From: Bradysia coprophila
Lineage: Eukaryota > Arthropoda > Insecta > Diptera > Sciaridae
Assembly (NCBI RefSeq): GCF_014529535.1
Contig: NW_023503493.1
Span: 20,182,001-20,246,000 of the forward strand
Reading direction: 5' to 3'
DNA length: 64,000 bases
Shown: positions 58,901-64,000 of the stretch, in pieces
How positions within the stretch are numbered: position 1 is the first letter of the stretch
How the letters are laid out: every line of letters starts with the position of its first letter
Program-made: the position numbers and the translations under genes
Notes under the pieces: generated by a model
The model's database searches: none
What the model was told of the DNA's origin: nothing
Seen by the model: the letters and a program-made list of their open reading frames with translations, nothing else

Positions 58901-61106
58901 CCTCTTTACTGATAAAGGGAATGGTTACTCTACGCTCGTTGGTTACCAGTTCAATTCATCACGGAAAATTTAGACTTAAATGCAACCACACATTGCTTTT
59001 GGGTTATTCAATTCCGAGCATAACCACCACTAAATGCATTGTGGGACAGCAACAAGATATAAAGTGCTTACGTTTTGCTTTGTGAGTAATACTGGGTTAA
59101 TTGCGGCTAACGCTCTATTTAGTTTTGTAGAAAATTGATGACAACTGACTGACTAAGTAAATATTTAAATGAACCGATGAAATTATTTTCTTGTAGAAAT
59201 TTTACAGACGAAATTTAGTTTCTCTCATAGCGTAAAATATCCTTCACACAGCTGAGGTTATTAGAGTTCATCGAGTAAAACATGTATATTGATTAGACGA
59301 TAAGTTTAAAACAAACAAACTTCTATCATGGAAAAAATGCTGCGGAAAGGGAATGAAAAAAAGAAAGACAAATTTTCGAAATCATCCCCGCGAGAAAAAA
59401 AAAACAGTCTACGGATTGAAGACTCTACACATCACACAAAAAAAACATCATGGTAAAAAATTAGCAGAATGCTTTTTCTGCGAAAATATCCCAAAAGCCA
59501 ACTCATTTATATGATTGAAATTTAACGGCACGTTTTTATCTGCTCTTTATGGATAACATTCTTCAAAAAACAGGAGCGAAAAAAAAAACCGAAACAGAAT
59601 ATTTTATACGAAAAACCGAGATAAAATCACATTTTTTTGGTGCTCCAAAGCTAAATCATATTCAACAATTTATTTCTATTCAAGAAAGAAGAAAATATTA
59701 AAAAAAAAAGGTAAGAAGAGTCTTATTTAGAATGAGTATGTACGCGTATTTGGTAGCAAACCCAAATATTTATAAATAATTTATGAGGGAGCATAGCTTG
59801 GCAATAAGCCAAACCAAATATTTAAAAGAGAAACATTGCAAATTAATCATTTAATTAGTTTCTCCTTTTTGCTTTATTTTTTCTTTTCTTTAAACTTACC
59901 GGTTTCAGCACTTTTTTAATGAAATATGTTTTCAGTCCGGCGATGCGTAGTGCTTCCTCGCGTTTTTCGCCCAGAGCGGGTTCAACCTCAAACTCTCCAG
60001 ACAGAAAACTTAAAGTTTTTTCGGAAATGTGCACTCGCCTGCAAAAGACCAAGTTTTCCACATTAAATATTTAAAGTTTGTTTAATCAAGTGGCACACAA
60101 ATAGAACTTTGATAAATTTCACTCGCAATTTAAATGTGGAAAGACTTAAAATCAGACGCAATTAGCTAATAGTCTAACACATCGTAAGGTAAAAAATGGC
60201 ATCGATGTTTTATTAGAAATGAGGGAAAAAGTATTTCGGTTTTCTTGGGCCTAAAATGAAAACCGTAAAATGTTACACAAATAAATTTGTCATGCGATGC
60301 CTTTACTTTCCATGTTAAAGTATCTAGGGAAAAAAATTCATAATTTTTTTACGATCGCTATAAATCCATGAAACGCACGAAACGGAAACCTTTTTCTTAA
60401 TACCCGTGACTTTATTTCCATATCTTTTTTATGGTATAGTCCTCGGTATAGTCTCTTCCGAGTGCTCTATACGCATACATTTGTCAACAATTTTTCTCGT
60501 TTTCGTTTTCTCGCTTGCATATAGAAAAAAAAAAACAATTTATCTTACCCAGCCATTCCACTCGATTCCATTTTATTAGCTAATTCTACGTCCTTGGAAT
60601 ACACATCAAATTGCCACTGTCGTTGTCCCAATATACCAGCCAAAACAGCGCCAGTATGAATACCTACTCTCATATCTACCGGAGAGTTTGCTTTCTTTTG
60701 CACATACCTAAACATATCCATAAATTTACGATGAAGTTTACACGTTATTAATATCACTCTGTGAGCAATCATTTTAATAGAAAATGTCTTTTTTACTTTA
60801 TTGCTTTGACCATTGATAAACCCATATGGACGCATAACACTGCGTGGTCTGGCCTCTCAACCGGAGCACCGCTGATACAGTAATAGCAATCTCCTAATAT
60901 TTTAATACGAAGTTGATTATATTTCTGCCGACGAATAAATTAACTCCATTAACCTTAATTACCCGGAAATATGGACGTTATATAAAATAATTACCTCTGC
61001 CAGTCGATCAAATCGAGCAAACAGTTCGTTGAGCATTTTAACCAGATCCTGTGCAGAATATGTTGATGAAATCGCAGTAAATCCAACAATGTCGGCGTAT
61101 AAGATG
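46979..61106 (-). CDS. Ac13E: Membrane adenylate cyclase, ADCY9/Ac13E type, N-terminal part missing
   Basis: Makes cAMP at the plasma membrane under G-protein control. Exons: 61106-60995, 60924-60797, 60707-60549, 60038-59900, 57048-56941, 56826-56723, 53588-53430, 53362-53275, 53126-53010, 51747-51543, 51430-51358, 51298-51220, 48807-48582, 48524-48442, 48371-48273, 48204-48029, 47968-47896, 47640-47533, 47467-46979; all in phase (907 codons). C1a has both metal aspartates ([20 protein letters not shown]). C1b is acidic and Ser-rich. M2 has six hydrophobic segments with NYTSNIT glycosylation sites. C2a has [52 protein letters not shown] and [14 protein letters not shown] Ser/Asn-rich 160-residue tail follows. 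The NNQG...ISDFD block is diagnostic of the type 9 branch. Exons for the N-terminus, M1 and the start of C1a were not identified. Confidence 0.93.
49101..49126. repeat. 26-bp perfect palindrome
   Basis: GCTATTGGCAGGC followed at once by its exact complement GCCTGCCAATAGC, in a cyclase intron. A degenerate half-copy (GACTATTTGCAGG...CCTCCCAATAGC) follows about 20 bases downstream, so it is probably the core of a decayed repeat. Confidence 0.7.
49429..49548. repeat. 120-bp hairpin
   Basis: CTAACGCATGCTAAAATGCT then TTTTTAGCGAAT on the left pairs with ATTCGCTAAAAAAGCCTTTT then AGCATAAGTTAG on the right. It ends only 8 bases before the large palindrome. Confidence 0.65.
49557..50880. repeat. Perfect 620-bp inverted repeat in a cyclase intron
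   Basis: Arms 49557-50176 and 50261-50880 are exact reverse complements with no mismatch seen by eye. The left end starts GGGTGCTGCGGGAATTGGTC. The 84-base spacer holds a 28-bp palindrome (50205-50232, CGTTCCCGTGATAT plus its complement) on exactly the same axis, flanked on each side by 28 unrelated bases. No reading frame of note and no target duplication. Either a very young foldback element or a recent inverted duplication. Confidence 0.9.
52557..52798. repeat. 242-bp inverted-repeat MITE
   Basis: TAAATAGCCTCAATACAAAC then AACACACACTCTACGG on the left pairs with the right end, which reads inward TAAATAGCCTCAATACAAAC then AACACACAATCTACGG; CAGAGTC/GACTCTG also pair further in. Located in the cyclase intron between 53010 and 51747. 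Confidence 0.75.
53716..54161. mobile_element. 446-bp foldback MITE
   Basis: TAGCAGGGTTAGCATGTAAA on the left against (inward from the right) TAGCAGGGTTAGCATGTAAG; both arms continue through AATGCCCCCAACGGAACTAA and share long similarity to a short loop near 53935. Flanks give no clear target duplication. It starts 129 bases into the intron after cyclase exon 53588-53430, on the upstream side. Confidence 0.75.
54162..56722. other. Cyclase intron, nothing recognised
   Basis: AT-rich intron sequence between the exons ending at 56723 and starting at 53588, beyond the foldback MITE. No exon, RNA gene or clear repeat seen. The same holds for 57049-57610 and most of 57730-59899. Confidence 0.5.
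57618..57717. mobile_element. 100-bp hairpin element with internal GAGTTGCA repeats
   Basis: CGAGGGGGAACGCA at the left pairs with TGCGGTCCCCCTCG at the right. CTGGAGA occurs immediately outside on the left (57611-57617) and, after one extra G, on the right (57719-57725), a possible 7-8 bp target duplication. The interior has three copies of AAAGAGTTGCA. Lies in a cyclase intron. Confidence 0.55.
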
Positions 61107-64000
61107 CTGTAGAGGGAAAATATGTACGAAAATTATGTAATTTTCCATGTATTTCTGGTGTAGTAAGTAGAACGAGCACCATTCTTTGATGTATAAGAAT
61201 ACATAAGAATGCGTATTCTGTAGCATTACGCAAACAAGGTATGCACTTAACTAGTTTGCTGATTATATTATTCTTAGTAAAATGTTTACGGTATAGTTGG
61301 CAAATTTATGAGATTTCTTGTTATGATAAAATGGCTTCGTTATAATAAAGCTCATTCGACAATAATGTTTCTGATAGCTAACATAAAACTTATCTCACAG
61401 TCAAGTGAAAAACAAAATGCAAAACGAAAACAGCTCTATTGTTCTATAATTATCAATTTTATCTTGTTCGATAAATTATGTAGCAAACAGCATTTATGCC
61501 TGTAGCTTGTATCAGTTGCTTTGCTCTTTTGCATAATTAACAGAATTAAGTTCGCGAATAAGAGATATTAAATAATGACAATAAAAACTTTGCCGAAAGT
61601 TTTTGCTGTAGAAGGAAGTTCTCGCCAATGTAATGATGGCCCACAGGCACACAGGATGGGTTCGTATTATTATAGTTGATCTTCGAAACTAAAGACGAAG
61701 AAGATTTAACTGCGACAAATGGGAAGTTAAATAAGCACATGTAAATTTAGACACGGTTTTCATTTTCACGTGAGAAAGGATGCCTAGTGTTGGGTGAAAA
61801 ATGTAGACGTTAGTTGTTGAACGTGCTTTCGCCCAGATAGTCTGTGAAATGTTTATTGAATAATTCTTCTGTATTTTTAGGCTGCTATAAAGTAACATTA
61901 GTTACATTGGATGCTGCGAAAGTAATTCATTGTATGAGGTAACAATTTTGTGATAAAAGAAAACACACCAGTGAGTTTGAGAGTTTCACAAATATGTTTC
62001 CGAAGTAATGAAGTACGTAGCAGCATCCGATTTATTCTGGTTTACTACGTGCCTCATGCAAAAGTTGGTTTCCACATAAAAAATGAACCTAAAATAGTTA
62101 ACGTGAAATGGATCATTTTCACAGGAGGTAAATTGCTATGTAATCGTCAACTTTCGCAAGGAGCAGGCAGTAAAAGATTTTGCATAAAGTAAAACATTCG
62201 TAAATTACGCTGCTGATAACAGACGATATGCCTGTCGTCTGTATGAGAGAATAATGATATCCGTTACTGTTTTTTTTGTGCTTTTACAATGGTCTTCAGT
62301 GAAGACTCTTCACTGAAAACTCTTCAGGGAATGAAGAAATCTGTAGCGACTTGTGGTTTCCAATGTCCATTGACAGTTGAAAATTTCAACTTGAAATTCG
62401 AAACCCAATTATTTGGTTCCATTTGTTGAACATACAATGTATGCACATATGACGATAACTATGAACGATTGAAAACTACTCGATATTTCGAATTTCTGCT
62501 TATATTTAGTTTGTACGTTACATTGTACACACAATATTCGAAAGGATGTAAGATAAGCTGCTACAGAAACCGTAAATGTAAATGATTGAATAATCCCCAT
62601 ACATGGGTGATATCATGTATGTGTGCGTATGTGGGTTTATTTCAATCATTTTCGTGAAAAGGATGAATATACACAGTGATTTATCCAACTACTGCAGCAT
62701 ACGAGGATCAACCTTATTCTGACATTGTATATAATTTTGCAGGAAATGACATTCTTGTTTCAATAATTCCATTATGGATTACCGAACCTACTTTCTCTGT
62801 TCTGTTTCTGAATTGCATTGAAAGGATGAGAGAAGATACGATTATAAAACAGGTGATGGATTTACGTCGACGAGAGTTGGAAAAGGTTAATCGGAGAAAT
62901 TATTTTAAAGTTGAGCAAACAGACAGAAAGAGTTTTAAATATACCAAGTTTTTTGCCATTTGTTACGCATATTAACGCATAGTTCACCTAAAGTTGTTAC
63001 AACACGAATATCGAGATAAAAAAAGAACTTTGAAGTCAATAACAAATTTCAGGTGACGTTTTTAAAATAAATTTGTTCGGAGAGATTTATCCCTGGCAGC
63101 AATAAATCCAATTTAAATAGTTTTAGTTGGCAGCAACAAATTTAATTAAAGAGTTTCAGGTGAACTCCTGTCTGTTGCACAGAAAATGTGGATAGAAAAC
63201 AATTAAATATGAGAACTTTCATGAATAACCAAACTCTTAACTTACAGACTTTTTTGATCAGGAAAATATTTTGTAAAAGGAAATGTTTTTTTGCACTTTT
63301 TCGAAAGACAAATGTAAAGAATTTTTAGAATTTTTCTAATTTACGTTTCCGAAAAGCTTTTCCTGATTTTTGGTATTCTGTGTTAAAATTTTCCTGATTA
63401 GTGAGTAATAATACCACAACTTATGGTGTAATGAATTTTCATACACATGTTTTACGACCCTAAGGCTACAAAGTGTTGTTCATATAACTACCCATATGAA
63501 TATAAATGAGAACTTTTTGGTAAAAATTTAAAACATAATTGTGTCTTACTGCTACCTCTTAGAAGCTCAAGCATGAAATCCGATATATAAGTACTTCGTC
63601 ACCTTAAAAATAACAGGATATTCGATATTTTTAACGTTACGCTTTGGCAACGGACCATCGGAGGATCGTTTGAGTCAGTGTTATGCGTTATGGTATATAG
63701 TGTATTTGTGGACATGTAATATGAAGGGGCTTATAGGATTACGGTGCCGTGTGTAATTGATGGAATTCGAAGCAGACGGTAAGGGCAAAGTGTTTGCCTA
63801 TGTTCATAGATAACGAATCCTTCTGTCACGTCGATATCTTAAGTACATCAAATCCTATTTCAAAAAAAAAAAAATTCCCTGAAAGGTAGTTGAAATTGTG
63901 AGGCTAAGTTCGAAGATGGGCGAATTTGGTTCGACCCCTCCCGAGTTGGGGCCCCATAAGTGCTTTAACGTTTTCCAAAGATTTCTCTGGCCATTTAAAG
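61107..64000. other. No confident gene
   Basis: AT-rich sequence upstream of the first cyclase exon found. It is probably a cyclase intron, because the preceding exons must lie to the right. A plus-strand open frame at 62677-62975 (99 codons after an acceptor-like ATATACACAG) reads DIVYNFAGNDILVSIIPLWI and has a charged C-terminal half, but has no ATG, no partner exon and no recognised domain. No RNA gene seen. Confidence 0.4.

Noticed and set aside
59855..60061. Minus-strand 68-codon frame as a separate small gene
   Set aside because: Its core is cyclase exon 60038-59900, in phase with both neighbours.

Overview
The window is nuclear DNA from an insect, most likely a nematoceran fly (fungus-gnat or mosquito-like). 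The evidence is an insect vitellogenin with polyserine tracts, short GT-AG introns of 60-90 bases, an insect-type DUF1091 secreted protein, an Ac13E/ADCY9-type adenylate cyclase, AT-rich spacers and many short hairpin-forming transposon remnants. The species cannot be fixed from the sequence alone. All exon chains below were built by hand from splice sites and reading phase.

Layout. 1-6089 (-): vitellogenin, seven exons, running off the left edge just before its C-terminus, with a TATA box and GATA-type sites upstream. 7260-7933 (+): a small three-exon DUF1091 secreted-protein gene, divergent from vitellogenin. 8413-21427 (-): a complete 19-exon DNA-PKcs gene (3,932 codons, every junction in phase), with a small TA-flanked MITE between its stop codon and a poly(A) signal. 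21428-32462: an 11-kb spacer with a repeated 218-base block, a MITE with an 8-base target duplication, and a 1.96-kb foldback element with an 8-base target duplication. 32504-41766 (+): a seven-exon CRAL-TRIO lipid-transfer protein (305 aa). Its 7.5-kb first intron holds a 1.1-kb composite repeat with a tRNA-like segment and a pair of nested TA-flanked elements. 44705-45355 (-): an intronless-coding nucleotidyltransferase-fold protein of unknown role. 46222-46475 (+): the last exon of an ASCL3/4/5-like bHLH gene. 46979-61106 (-): 19 exons of an ADCY9/Ac13E-type adenylate cyclase, from inside C1a to the stop; its N-terminal half was not found. Its introns carry a perfect 620-base inverted repeat and other hairpins. 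61107-64000 holds no confident gene.

The genes do not form a pathway: yolk precursor, secreted chemosensory-type protein, DNA repair kinase, lipid carrier, orphan enzyme, neural-type transcription factor and cAMP synthesis are neighbours by chance as far as can be seen. The most unusual content is structural: at least fifteen inverted-repeat elements in 64 kb, several with target duplications legible by eye, and a 60-base stop-free in-frame intron in the catalytic core of the cyclase.
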